Shown here one piece after another: positions 14,581-40,544 of a stretch of DNA of 64,000 bases (positions are counted from its first letter, which is position 1; each line of letters starts with the position of its first letter). Where the stretch lies: contig NC_058513.1 of NCBI RefSeq assembly GCF_020382885.2, forward strand, positions 14,595,641-14,659,640. The letters are read 5' to 3'. The position numbers were made by a program, and so were the translations under genes. Origin of the DNA: Scatophagus argus (Eukaryota > Chordata > Actinopteri > Scatophagidae). Under the pieces are notes generated by a model, which worked only from the letters and a program-made list of their open reading frames with translations, ran no database searches and had not been told where the DNA came from.

Positions 14581-17194
14581 GACAATAAAGCTATATGGCC
14601 CTGTAGTACATAGATAGAACAATGAGGAGATAAGCACTACTGTTATTGCATTAGTAATAGTGAAAGAGTGCCTTCACTTTGTGTCTGTTGCAATGAGCAA
14701 CTTGATTACTATTGATTACTTTACACAACCGATATCAGGATACAGGAGGTTCAGAACATTTAGCAACTAAATCTCCACCAAACCTGTGTGTGTGTGTGTA
14801 CGACTATTTATACATCACACACCTGAAAGAGCCATAATCCAGTTTGCTTTTCATATTGTGCAACCATATGTTTGTCCCACCGTTTAAGCGTAGAGAGTGC
14901 ATCTGTATCTGCACCCAGGGGCATGATCTGATCTTATCTTCTGTGCAGAGTCCACAGGTGTAAGCACAGGTCAGGGCCTTCATTCAGACAAGCTCGGCAC
15001 GAAGGCTTTCGCTCGCTCTCCATGCGCCATATACAGCGGCAGACAATATTCAGGCACATACACGTCCGTGAGCATGTGTGAAATACTGTGAACATGCAGT
15101 GAAGCCACATAAGAGCTATGATATGTTAGCTGTTCTCAGACAATTGGAGCAAATTCGGCATCACGAGCACTAAAATGGAAATCATTCCCCTTCAGTATAA
15201 TGAGGCTAAGACTCCACAGCCATGTGAGCGCCTTTGTGATGCTGCATGTGCCTCGCATGTATGTAACCGTAGTTCAGAGTATTGGTGTGCTAGCAGTTGC
15301 TAATTAGAGCGAGACAAAATGTTCTGCTGTGGTTGAAGGGATTGTCAGTAGACTTTTGTAGGTATTTCAAAGCATTGAAAAAAATACTATTTTTAAATGA
15401 TGGTGGCACTACAGATGTTGGCTCAAAGTGGTGGACTGACTGACTGACTTTGTCATCTCTAAAGAGCCATGTCGCTATCACCAAAAGCTCTGCTGATTGG
15501 CTAATCTGTAGATGGTATCTCTGATGCATTATTCCTATGCTGAGTCAAGAGATTTTATCTTGAACAACCCGGTGGTGCCGTTGCAGCTCAGTGGAAGAGA
15601 CTCACCCTCCCCCTCTTCGCACACACACACACACACACACACACCCCTCTGCTTTGTCCTGGCTGTCTCTGAAATGCTTTGCATCAACCCCCCAGTCACA
15701 CACACACACACACAACATAAATGACCTGCTGCCCTAAATTACGCCTCTCTCTTTTCTTGGACACACATTGCACAGAATAAAATGCTTGTATGCACACACA
15801 TTCATATACCATAGCGCGCACACACACATGCACACACGCACACATACACACACACACACACACACTCACACATCTAGACAGAACATGTATATGATGTAGA
15901 CTGTTTGCCAATATGACATTTGCAGTGCCAGTATGAAAAATGTGTGATTGATACTACCAGGCCATTGCTGGTTTTATGATTAAGCACAACAGGAAAACAG
16001 TCAGTTCTGCCTCAGGTCTGTGGTCTCTTCAGGTGTCAGCTTGGCTCTAAGCCATATGAGTTTTGGAAGCCCATACTGATGCCTTTCAAAGGAAACTGTC
16101 AATAATCAATAACTTGTTGTCATGCCAGTTTTGACGCAGAGATGTCAGAAGTCTTTTATTGTTAGCCAGGCTGAAATGTTCCCATAACCTTTAACATTCC
16201 AGGTTCTCAGAGATGAATCCTGCTGATTTTGTTGATCCCATCCCTCGACTCTTCGTCTAGTGCAGCTTACGGGTCAAAAGCGTCACCTGTCCAGTAACAT
16301 ATCCCAGCATCCGCTGTGCAAGGACATTGTGTGGACATTCATGGTTGCAATTTGGGATCCCCTGACTTTTCCACTTGTGCAGCTGACATTTCTGGTGCAC
16401 CTGCTAAACATCAGCATGGCAGCCTGCTGATTTTAGCATTCAGCTGGTATAGCATCACAGAGTTGCTAGCGTGGCTGTAGAATTTTTTCTTATTAAGCCC
16501 AATGTGGACATTTTTCAGTAGTCAGTTATTAGACACAAACTGTACCAGATCAAGCGTTCGCCATATCTATGTGCCCATTAACTGTAGCTACCCACGAGGG
16601 TTGTTAATGACTGATGCAAATACAATGGACCTTTTCATCATCTCCCACCTGATTCTCTCTCTCTCTCTCTTTTCTCCCCCCATGGCTGCGTCAACTCACT
16701 CGACAGATCAGGGAACTGCTGATGACAGCAGGCCTTGCCAGATCCTTTGAACAAACCACAAAGTACAAAACCCTGTGGTTGTTGTGTAAAAGCTAATGAA
16801 TGACAAAGCTGACGCATTTCATGTCTGCCAGCTTATTTTCCTACAAAGTTAATGAAATAGTGATATATTTAATATAGCACTAAATTGTACTCAACATATT
16901 GAGCTGAATGAGAATTTTTATTATGCAGTCAGGTTATATATTATTTCCATGAGGTCATCAGGCTTCTGAATCATATTGGGATTTTTATGTTATATAGTGA
17001 TGATATGGCCAAGAGTTGGTGTGTTCTGTGCGCACATCACCATTTTTATTTTATATATTGCTTTTTATCATATCACCTTTAACCGATATTAACACCCACA
17101 GATCATCGCGACACTGTCCACAATTATCATTTAAAGCCGTATTAAACTCGTCTTCATAAAAATAAATTAGTGTAACTATTCCTTTTTTTCAACC

Positions 17195-17491
17195 CAAACC
17201 GCAAAGCCGGGGGCGCGCGCTGCCAGTTGCTTCACACGGGCGCGCGCCTCCCTCAGTTCTTCTCTTCCGCGTGCGTCCCGAGGAGCCCCCACTGCTCTTC
17301 TTGGCTCGTGCTGCCTTTTAAAGCAAACCGACACAGCATGTTATTCCCCACTCGGCCAGAGGACGGGACACGGTGAGGAGCTGCTGTGTCGCTTATTCTA
17401 CCCCCCCTTCTCCTGTCGTCACCCCCCATTGTCCTTGTTGCCTTTAGTTGCCTTTTTATTAGTTCGTATACACGATTAGTTAGTGTCAGTC
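17195..17491 (+). promoter_or_regulatory. glud1: CpG-rich promoter and 5'UTR of glud1
   Basis: A local island of CpG (two GCGCGC stretches, 17213-17250) precedes the glud1 start, as expected of a housekeeping promoter. The leader carries an upstream ATG at 17338 opening a 12-codon frame ending at 17376. A GTGAGG at 17373 and a pyrimidine-rich acceptor ending at 17447 could define a 75-base 5'UTR intron, which would remove that upstream stop; this is speculative. Confidence 0.6.
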
Positions 17492-32607
<15,116 letters not shown>

Positions 32608-33530
32608 ATGGAGAATCACAAGCCACACGTCCTCTGCCTCCCCTCGCCTTCCTGTGATTGATCTCCCTCTCCCCCCTTCAGAACATATCACTGTTTACCG
32701 CTGCTCTTTGCCTCTATTACTCACACACACTCACACATACAGTGAGACATTAGCTGGTCTGGTATGTATCCAGTGAGCTTTGTGCTGCCATTATGCTGTA
32801 TCTGCACCTCTGTTTAAATGTTGCCTTCTTCTTGTTTTCACCCTGAGTTTATATTGAGAAAAAGCAGATGGAGAGTTATGTCCTATCAGAATTAAAGGCT
32901 CCTGTCCCTGCCGCAGCTCTCATTTAAACGTTCATGTTAATGTTGAACGGCAGCCATGTTGAAATGCCCTTTTTGCGTTAGCCGATTGCACGTGTGACTT
33001 TCCTGTTGCGATTATTTCACTTTACAGCACTACAGATGCCTTATTTCAGAAAGAGGTCCTCTCTGAAAGTGGGATGACTGCTTCAGTTTAACTTTAATTA
33101 AAAGGGATTTAGATTTAATTTCATGTGGATAAAAGAGAATAGTAATTTTAAATGCTCTAAACTTGTAAAGGTTAGTGGTGAAGTTGGCAAGATTTAGAAT
33201 TCCCAGTTTTTCATAGTTTGTGTTTTTACTGTTCGAGGTTTGATAGATGCTGTCCCACTCCTCGTTCGCTGTCCCCCCCCCCCGGTCGCTTTGTCTTGTT
33301 TATTAAACGCAGCTTCTCCCCCGACTCCTCCGCTGGCCAAGAGAGGGGAGCAGGGAGGGGGTTAGGTGTCCCTGTGACCGCCCGTACCCCTGGTTGAATT
33401 TTTCTCAGTTTTAATCGTCCAGTTCCTCAACATCAAAAGTGTTATGGAGGAAAATTACTTTTTATTTTTATTTTATCCATTTTTTTGGAAACCAATAAAA
33501 TGTTCAATAAAAGGTACAACTGTGTGTCAC
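32608..33530 (+). other. glud1: glud1 3'UTR
   Basis: About 0.9 kb between the stop codon and the paired poly(A) signals. It contains a short poly-C run near 33274 and T-rich DNA near 33461-33487. No other gene feature is visible. Confidence 0.7.
33494..33511 (+). terminator. glud1: Tandem poly(A) signals of glud1
   Basis: Two AATAAA hexamers at 33494-33499 and 33506-33511 are followed by GTGTGTC. Confidence 0.75.
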
Positions 33531-33639
33531 ATTAATTTATTTTCAAACTGTGTGGACTGTAGTGATGGGAAAATGGCCTACGTTCAGAGTGACGGCAGTC
33601 ACAGAAATATTTAAGCCTAACTTTTAAGATTTATGTAAA

Positions 33640-34005
33640 ATAATTACATGACAAAGTTCAATTTGATTTTTTTAAATCTTTGAACATAAACCTATCTAAT
33701 AAACTTTACATGATGCATATGCATCAGTGTAATAAAGCCTATGCATTTGAAATGCATATTCACCAGGCTTATGTACTCAGTATTAATATAATTTATTGAA
33801 TTTAAATGCATATTAATCAGATTATGTATTCAGAATATATTAAGTATATTTGTTTGGATTGCATAATAATTAGGTTACCTATTCAAGATGAATGTGTATT
33901 TGTTTTAAATACATAATAATTAAATTCAATCAAAATGCATTCAATTTATATATTTTTAATACATAATAATTAAGCTTAAATTCAACCAAAATGCATTCAA
34001 TTTAA
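33640..34005. repeat. AT-rich degenerate repeat block
   Basis: Words such as ATGCATTCAATTTA, TACATAATAATTAA and AATGCATATT recur several times between 33700 and 34000. AT-rich DNA of similar composition lies at 37000-37190, on the far side of the candidate minus-strand gene. Confidence 0.5.
33792..33797 (-). terminator. Possible poly(A) signal of the minus-strand gene at 34-37 kb
   Basis: AATAAA on the minus strand about 210 bases after the predicted stop. It lies in AT-rich DNA, so chance occurrence is likely. Confidence 0.3.
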
Positions 34006-34008
34006 ATA

Positions 34009-36921
34009 TCAAATAAGCAATTTGAGTTGCAGTGCTCGTACTTTGTTGGAAAGTTTGGTCGATTCCAGGTCCATCCGCATCACGCATGCGTGGTTGACAC
34101 ACTGGAGGTTGTGAAGAACTTTGACGCCTTCCAGGACCACACCAACATCTGCAAAGCGTCCACCAGGACCATCACCTTGAAAAAGTGTAGACTGCCATGG
34201 TCGTCCCTGCAACGTCTGCCTTGGCCTCATTGCATTCAATGTCCTGAAAGATGGAGGGAACAGAGAACATTGAGCCATGCCCCCCTGACCTTTGACTACC
34301 AAAATCTAAGCAGCTCATCACTGAGGCCAAGTGCATGTTAATTTGAAGAAATTACCTTAAGGCACTGTAGACATAGCGTTCACGAGAATGAAATGGACAC
34401 AAGTCCAAGGTCACAATGACCTCAAGATCTTTGACCCCCCTGAAAGCCTGAAAAACAAAAGTCAAAAAGGTACATTATGTATAAATGGAGTTACTACATT
34501 CAATAATCATCAACAATTTAAATAAAATTCAAATGATAAAAAGTAGTGTTTGAGGACAACATTGTTCTAGAGATGAATTCAACTTTAAAGATTTGACAAT
34601 TATAGCTCCGCTATGTTAGTAGAACCAGACCAAGTGCTAATTGAGTGAGGAGTTCCGGAGCCCCACGAGACACAGCATGCAAGCGTGACTCGCCGGACCC
34701 CGGATGTGTTATCAGACTACTTTCTGAGGGAGCTGAAATTAAGCAGAATACTTTAAGAATACTTTCAAGAATTTCCCTCCAGGGATTAATAAAGGAATTC
34801 TTTTAGAGCACTTTAGCCCACATCATGACAGTATTTTATCATGTTATTGATCACAATGAGGGTCGCGTTAAAGAATCTCAGTGACATTCTTCACCATGTT
34901 TGTGGGTACTCCATGCCATTGTCAAACACAGTAAAAAACAGCATGTTGTGTCTCATTGCTTAAAAATAATACTCTTAATCCTTTAAATTGTGAAGTGAAT
35001 TTTTAATGGTGCACATGAAACAAAAGATAGTAACTTACATGTTCATAGGTTAGTCCTCCTCTGAGGGTAAGGTTCCGTGCTTCTTCAAGACACAAGGATT
35101 TCTGGGGAGACAGAAGAGAATGCACTTTATCCAACGAAGCCTTTGACCTGCCACAATAAAAATGGAGTCAACAGAACATCACAACTTTAATGTAAAAAAG
35201 AAAAAAATACAACACCAGGAACCCGCTTCATTCAGAGATCTGTGGAGCAAATGAAAACCTTCTCAGAGCCAAATAACAAACTGTTGATATAAGGTAGGGG
35301 AGAAAGGACAGTAGCAAAGAGGCAAACCACTTCTGTCCACCCCCTGCTCCCTCACTCCTACACTCTGCCATCTCTCCTCACCTCCTCTATCCTAATCTCC
35401 TCTCACAGGGTAAGGTTTAGACCTCCCTCCTATCCAACCCTCTCCAAAACGCTATCCTGCTGTACTCCCTCTTCTCCTTACCTCGTTCTGTTTCCTGTTA
35501 GGAAATAGAACAAACTAACTTTCCCTATCCTGACCTTCTCTCCCCTAACCCCTCAACCCTTGGAAATACCCCCTTCTACTAAACAGAATCAGTCCCAACA
35601 GCCAAAACAAAAGAATGTGTCCTTACAACTAAACTGTTTTATGCCTCAGATCCTCAGCTGCCTTTTGACAGAGAAAAACAATAATTATCCCATTATTTCT
35701 CTCCATTGATATCAGCCAGCCCTAAATACACTACAAGGCATGGTAAAGGAGGAAGACAGGAATGGTATTATCTTTGTAAACTATCCATCCATCCATCCAT
35801 TTTCTATACCGCTTATCCGTCAAGGTTGCGGGGGAGTTGGAGCTTGTGCATGTGCATGTGCAGCAAGTGCATGTATAATGTACAACACTACTGAAAAACC
35901 CACACATCACACCTTCTGCAAGATCATCTGAATTTTCTGTTATCAATGTATTTATCCTACTGAAACTTTAGCTTCAACATATTAAACAATTTTAAAATCA
36001 CATGAACTGCCAATCAATATGAACCACATTTTAATTGTGCTACATTTCGGTGAGTGAGAACACAGAAGCATGAAAAGAATAATCAGTGTTGGGTATTTGA
36101 AGAAAAAAGATAACTTAGAAGCAAAGTCATGTTCAGAATAACATTAGCTTGCTAACTAGCCAGCTATTTAACATAAGCTACCCACCACTACAAGTCAGGA
36201 TGAACAAGGCAGCTAATGTTACTCTGACTAATGGCATGACAAACAGTACTGTGTGGAACTTTGTCCAATGTCCGTGTGGAAAGACAGCTAGCAAGCAAGT
36301 TAGCTGGTTGCATTTAGCTTGCATATTCTGATTGAAGACCACCAACCCCTCCCAAACAAGTTTTTACGTTATTTTTTTCGCCGACAGAGCCGTGGGTAGC
36401 TGCTTCCCATGTTTAAAGTGAAGCGAAAATCCACTGTACGCAACAATATCGCGTACAGTGGCATTCCGCTCCCGCCTGTTCGGGGGTAATGACGTTTAAT
36501 GTCCCCGACAGGGTCTCGAGCTACTTGTTAACAACCGCCTTTTTTACGACAAGTAAAAGCTTAAAAATTCCCAAGCAGGGTATTTACTGACGTATTTTCT
36601 ATCGTAGAACAAAACCTTATTTGAGTTATTTTACCAAAATCCCATTCAAAAAACGTATGGACTTTTAGACGAGGGAACCGGAGGTACTAAAAGCGCTAAC
36701 GGTTTAGTTAATTGCTAGCTAACGTTAGCTTGCGAGCAGTTGTCAGTACACACGGCATAGGAAAGATAAAAGTGCTTACAATCATCATGATCGTCAATGA
36801 AGTGTTATTAGTGCAACATGTTAAAAAACTCGCACAATTAATACACAGGTGGATAGACAAAGGATGACTCGGATTACCCACCATTAACCTGAGGCAACAC
36901 AGGTGGTAGAATAATCAGCAT
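34009..36921 (-). CDS. Candidate four-exon gene, protein not firmly recognised
   Basis: Predicted exons, all minus: 36921-36889, 35101-35039, 34447-34356 and 34243-34009. They total 423 bases, giving 140 residues in one unbroken frame. Acceptors are strong for exon 2 (CTTCTGTCTCCCCAG), exon 3 (TTTTGTTTTTCAG) and exon 4 (CCATCTTTCAG). The exon 2 donor is GTAAGT; the exon 1 donor GTTAAT is weak. The start sits in GCCGCCATGC just downstream of ETS/CRE motifs. Recognisable pieces include MLIILPPVLPQ, CLEEARNLTLRGGLTYEH, FADVGVVLEGVKVLHNLQ and the ending LSNKVRALQLKLLI. From memory the last two resemble the C-terminus of multi-copy fish proteins annotated as SAMD3-like, apparently with an internal deletion. 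It could be a decayed or domesticated copy of such a gene. Confidence 0.42.
34775..34800 (+). repeat. Retroelement 3' tail
   Basis: The segment TTTCCCTCCAGGGATTAATA followed by AAGG matches the tail family seen at 50568-50593 and, inverted, near 12285. It lies in the second intron of the candidate minus-strand gene. Confidence 0.4.
35778..35845. repeat. Second copy of the window-start repeat, inverted
   Basis: A (CCAT)n run followed by TTTTCTATACCGCTTATCCG and GTTGCGGGGGAG is the reverse complement of bases 78-127. The microsatellite end again marks the 3' tail. Confidence 0.6.
36431..36461. repeat. Perfect 11-bp hairpin
   Basis: CCACTGTACGC at 36431-36441 pairs perfectly with GCGTACAGTGG at 36451-36461 around a 9-base loop. 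It lies about 0.5 kb from the ETS/CRE promoter, inside intron 1 of the minus-strand gene model. Confidence 0.6.
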
Positions 36922-36952
36922 GGCGGCCAGTGGATAATGATGTCATTTCCGG
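36919..36952 (-). promoter_or_regulatory. ETS / CRE-like / YY1-like promoter cluster
   Basis: Minus strand in order: CCGGAAAT (36952-36945, ETS core), TGACATCA (36945-36938, CRE-like), then the start codon in GCCGCCATG. On the plus strand the last element reads ATGGCGGC, a YY1/TISU-type word. Such clusters typify TATA-less housekeeping, often bidirectional, promoters. Confidence 0.45.
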
Positions 36953-36959
36953 TTTCCAA

Positions 36960-39500
36960 ATTTCACTTCCCCTAAATTGTATGCAAACCGATCGCATACA
37001 TTTTAAATAAAAGAATCTTGTTTGTTTCACAGCTTTTATTATTTAAACCAAGTTAATATGTATTAAGTAATTACATTTAATATATTAGAATTGAAAGAAT
37101 TATACAGATCATAATTAATTTCAGTACATAAATTTGAAAAATATGAGTATTTAAATAAAATCAAATAGATTCATATGCTTAAAATTAAACTCCATCGCGA
37201 TGCATTTCTGTGAGTGTGCTTAGCTTAGCATTATGATTAGGGACGGCCCAGTAAAGCCACTGTGGCTCCCTTGTTTAATCCACACCAGAACCAAAATGTA
37301 CAAACGATAGTTTTCCATTTTGCAGGGAGTTTCCTATCTTTATCTTGGCTGGAGACTCCACTAAATACTCTGACTTGTAAACCCCTGTCGATTTTACACT
37401 TCAGGTTTTGTACGGATTAAACAAATAAGATATAATTCATTGAATGATGTCCTGGGAGCTGCCTGCCACACAGCTGTCTTCACAGACACTTTCTCTGTTA
37501 ATACACATGTTCATGTGTATGATTATGGTTTTATTTGTTTTAACGGCATGAAAGCAGAAATGTAAAAAGAACAGCTTGTGTTGCAGGAAGTTAAGTGTTT
37601 CTTGGTGAACATCAGCTGGGCTAAGTGTTGACTTTAGTAACAAATGTCAACCAGCTGACAGATGGATGGTTGGATATACTTGTTCATCCAGAAAGACATG
37701 CTGCAGTGCGTAACACATTTCTGTTTTTGTACAGATTAAACAAACATGACCTGGTGGTTGTGGCTTGTTTATGCCAAGCCACACCAATCAAATGGAATGA
37801 AGGGTTCGAATTGCTTCCCAGCTCCTTCTGCATGTTTTACCCACAGACACTGAAGGTCCCCTTCACACGGGTGTAAATACATACGTAGAGGGAAAAAAAA
37901 GAAATCTAATGTGTGTCTGATGTGCGTTTTGCAGAAAAAAGTTTCATTACCACATTAAAATCCTTAAAATGGCTCTTAGTCTTTCTGCCTTCTATCTTCA
38001 AAATCTATGAATATGTAAATGTTTTTCATGAGACACAAGATGTCTCCTGCTTACTGTATATCTGCTGGGGGCTTTGAGTTTCCACATCACACCTGTGTTT
38101 GCTGAATATTGGTCCAGGACAGGCTTTCAAACAATTTGCGATGTTGTAGGCCTCGTGACATCTGATTTTTCAGTGAGCACACAGAAAATATACACTTTCA
38201 GCTTCTACACAGAGAAGCTCAAACGTTCAGCTTTGGGGACAAAAACTCAGTCAAAAAACTCTAAAGGGGCACTTCAAAGCACTGTGGCTTTTCTGTTCCT
38301 AACGTGGATCGTTTCAGCCCTGTGGCCCTTCAGCAGGTTCACCTGGTCATGTCCCTGAGATCAAAATGCTCTCATTGTCATGTTCCACCTGTTTTGCAGG
38401 CCTGTTGTCTCAACACCCAACGTTCTGCCTTGTTAAATAAATTCTTGACACGTTTGCTGGATTTCAACAAAACCTTTTTAATTTCACAGGTACTGTTTAG
38501 AAAATCAGCGAGTCTGCTTTGATGCCAACTTAAACGTGGTATGTGATCGTGTTTGTGTGTTTGAGGTGGGATTTGTGATCGTGTGTTGTTTAGAGTGTGC
38601 TGTGTGTGTAAGTATGGTGTCACGTGTAGTCTGTGTGTGTGTGTGCGTGTGTATGAATGTCAGATTGCTTGATAAGGCAACATGCAGTCATCAATTCCCA
38701 CTGGCCTCAAAGAGAAAACAGACAAATCTCCTCCAGACACAAACACACACACACAAAGACACACACTTTCCTGGCTGCACCAGTTCATTGTTAATGCACA
38801 CACACACACACATACATTGTATACAGACACACACACACTGATGCTGGGCAGACGAGCAGTGAAAGGTGATGTCACGCTGACTGAGACGAGAAGGGGCCCG
38901 TCTGATTGGCTGAGACAGTTGATGGCTCTTCAGGACAGCCAGGGTTCATGTTAGAGAGTGTGAAATAAAAACTACCCTAAGAAACAACTACCCAGAATTC
39001 AAGCAGCGCACAGAACGACACCTAAAGCTGATCCACGACAAAACTTTTCATCCTGCTTTCTTCGAGGAGCAGTTCCTTAACTTTTCACCACATCGCAGAA
39101 ATATGAAGAATTTACTCCTGACTGCATGCAAAGCAGTTTCACAAAGACTAAAAAGCATCTACCATGAAGTGATAATTATCAGCTGCTCATAAACATGTGT
39201 TGTCTTTAAACTTCCCCTCGTCTTATTCCCTCCTCCTGTTCAAACCCAAAATGCCCATCAAATGGAATTATTCTAATTTTTCTATTCCCCCAGACATTCA
39301 TCCTCACATTTATTTTTGTATGGTTTGCATGAGAGGTGCTTGAAAATATTATGCCAAAGTTGGAAAAGCACTTAATTATTTAATTTGATTCCTATTTGTT
39401 CGTGTCTGTCCTCTTGGTGCTGATGTACAGGAGAAAAAGGAGACGTCAGGGATTTCCCTGAACCAATGAGAATTTAAGAATCGGAATCTGCTTGTCAGCA
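36960..39500. other. Intergenic region before sncg 3' end
   Basis: AT-rich at first, then unremarkable, with CA/TG tracts at 38630-38655, 38740-38768 and 38796-38840. No exon with splice sites was recognised. Confidence 0.5.
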
Positions 39501-39537
39501 GGGAGATGCCAATCAGCTCTCGAAAATTAAACTTGAA

Positions 39538-39547
39538 TTTATTTATT
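39538..39547 (-). terminator. sncg: Poly(A) signals of sncg
   Basis: Overlapping AATAAA hexamers on the minus strand (39547-39542 and 39543-39538) lie about 1 kb after the stop; another is at 39663-39658. Confidence 0.5.
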
Positions 39548-39896
39548 GCTAGCAAGTTCTTTTTGCTGATTTAGCCACAAATATGTAACACTAGAGAGAA
39601 ATTCTTTGAAATCTCCTACATCACGTGAACACAGTGCAAGTGGAAAAATGAGCAGAGTTTATTGCTTCCGGGTTAACGACAGCAACCTTGTACCTAAATG
39701 CTGACGTGAAACTAGGCCACGCAAAGAGCTACACAGAACAGCCACTACTCTACGAAACAACACGAGACAAGTCGCTCTACATGTGTTCATGCAGTCTATT
39801 GTAGATAACTAACTACTGCACACATAACAGAGTCATATCTGTCCTCAGTGCACGATTCCCTGTGCAGGCAAGGAGAATCATGTAATACACCAGCAG

Positions 39897-39898
<2 letters not shown>

Positions 39899-39927
<29 letters not shown>
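39899..39927. repeat. (AC)n microsatellite
   Basis: A pure AC run in the presumed sncg 3'UTR. Confidence 0.9.
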
Positions 39928-39930
<3 letters not shown>

Positions 39931-40544
39931 CTAAGCTATCACAAAAACGCAAACAGAAGATCACACACCCTCTCGTACCCTGCCTCAGTTATTGCTATGG
40001 AGCGCAGAGGTTGACTGTAATTACACACCCAAAACTGACTGCTCGTCCAGTGTGTGAGTGGCTGTGCTGGCATGGAGTGTTTGTAACGTAAGTGTGTGTG
40101 TGTGTTTCATGCACATGTCAAATGAAGGCGTATCTCTCTTTGTTTGTGTGTGCGCGTGTGTGTTTGTGTGTGAGGTTTCTGTTTCGGTTGTTAGGCAAGG
40201 GGGGGCAGTAACAACACCAGGTCATATCAGGACGACACTAACACACGGGTGAGGCGAGGGCAAGACGGGCGGTGGTGGAAAAGCTACAGGCAGCAGGAAG
40301 TCAGGGGGGTGGAGGAGAAGGGGTGCAGAGAGGTGGCTGCTGAAGGGTGTGGGGCTATGGGGAGGGTATCACGAGGCTGATGGGGAGACAGGGGCCGAGG
40401 TGCAGCATCCGGAAGAGTCCGTTTTAGTTGATTTTGGTTCTGTAAAGTCACAAAAAAATATGTTGAACATCTGGAGTCTGGTACAGCGAGGCGAGGGGAG
40501 CGAGGGGTCGCCGGAGAGCAGGGGAGGGGAGGTCCTGAAGACGA

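Larger units (their letters stand above)
10050..17180. other. Intergenic region, epas1-like to glud1
   Basis: No exon with splice sites and family similarity was found on either strand. In particular nothing resembles HIF ODD or C-TAD sequence. Contents are CA tracts (10447-10474, 10622-10642, 15619-15643, 15700-15716, 15800-15866), the inverted retroelement at 11488-12062, a retroelement tail near 12240-12310, and a possible repeat beginning near 14203. Confidence 0.6.

Noticed and set aside
10050..17180. Search for missing HIF ODD/TAD exons downstream of the epas1-like gene
   Set aside because: No frame on the plus strand contains an LxxLAP-type hydroxylation motif or C-TAD-like sequence flanked by splice sites.
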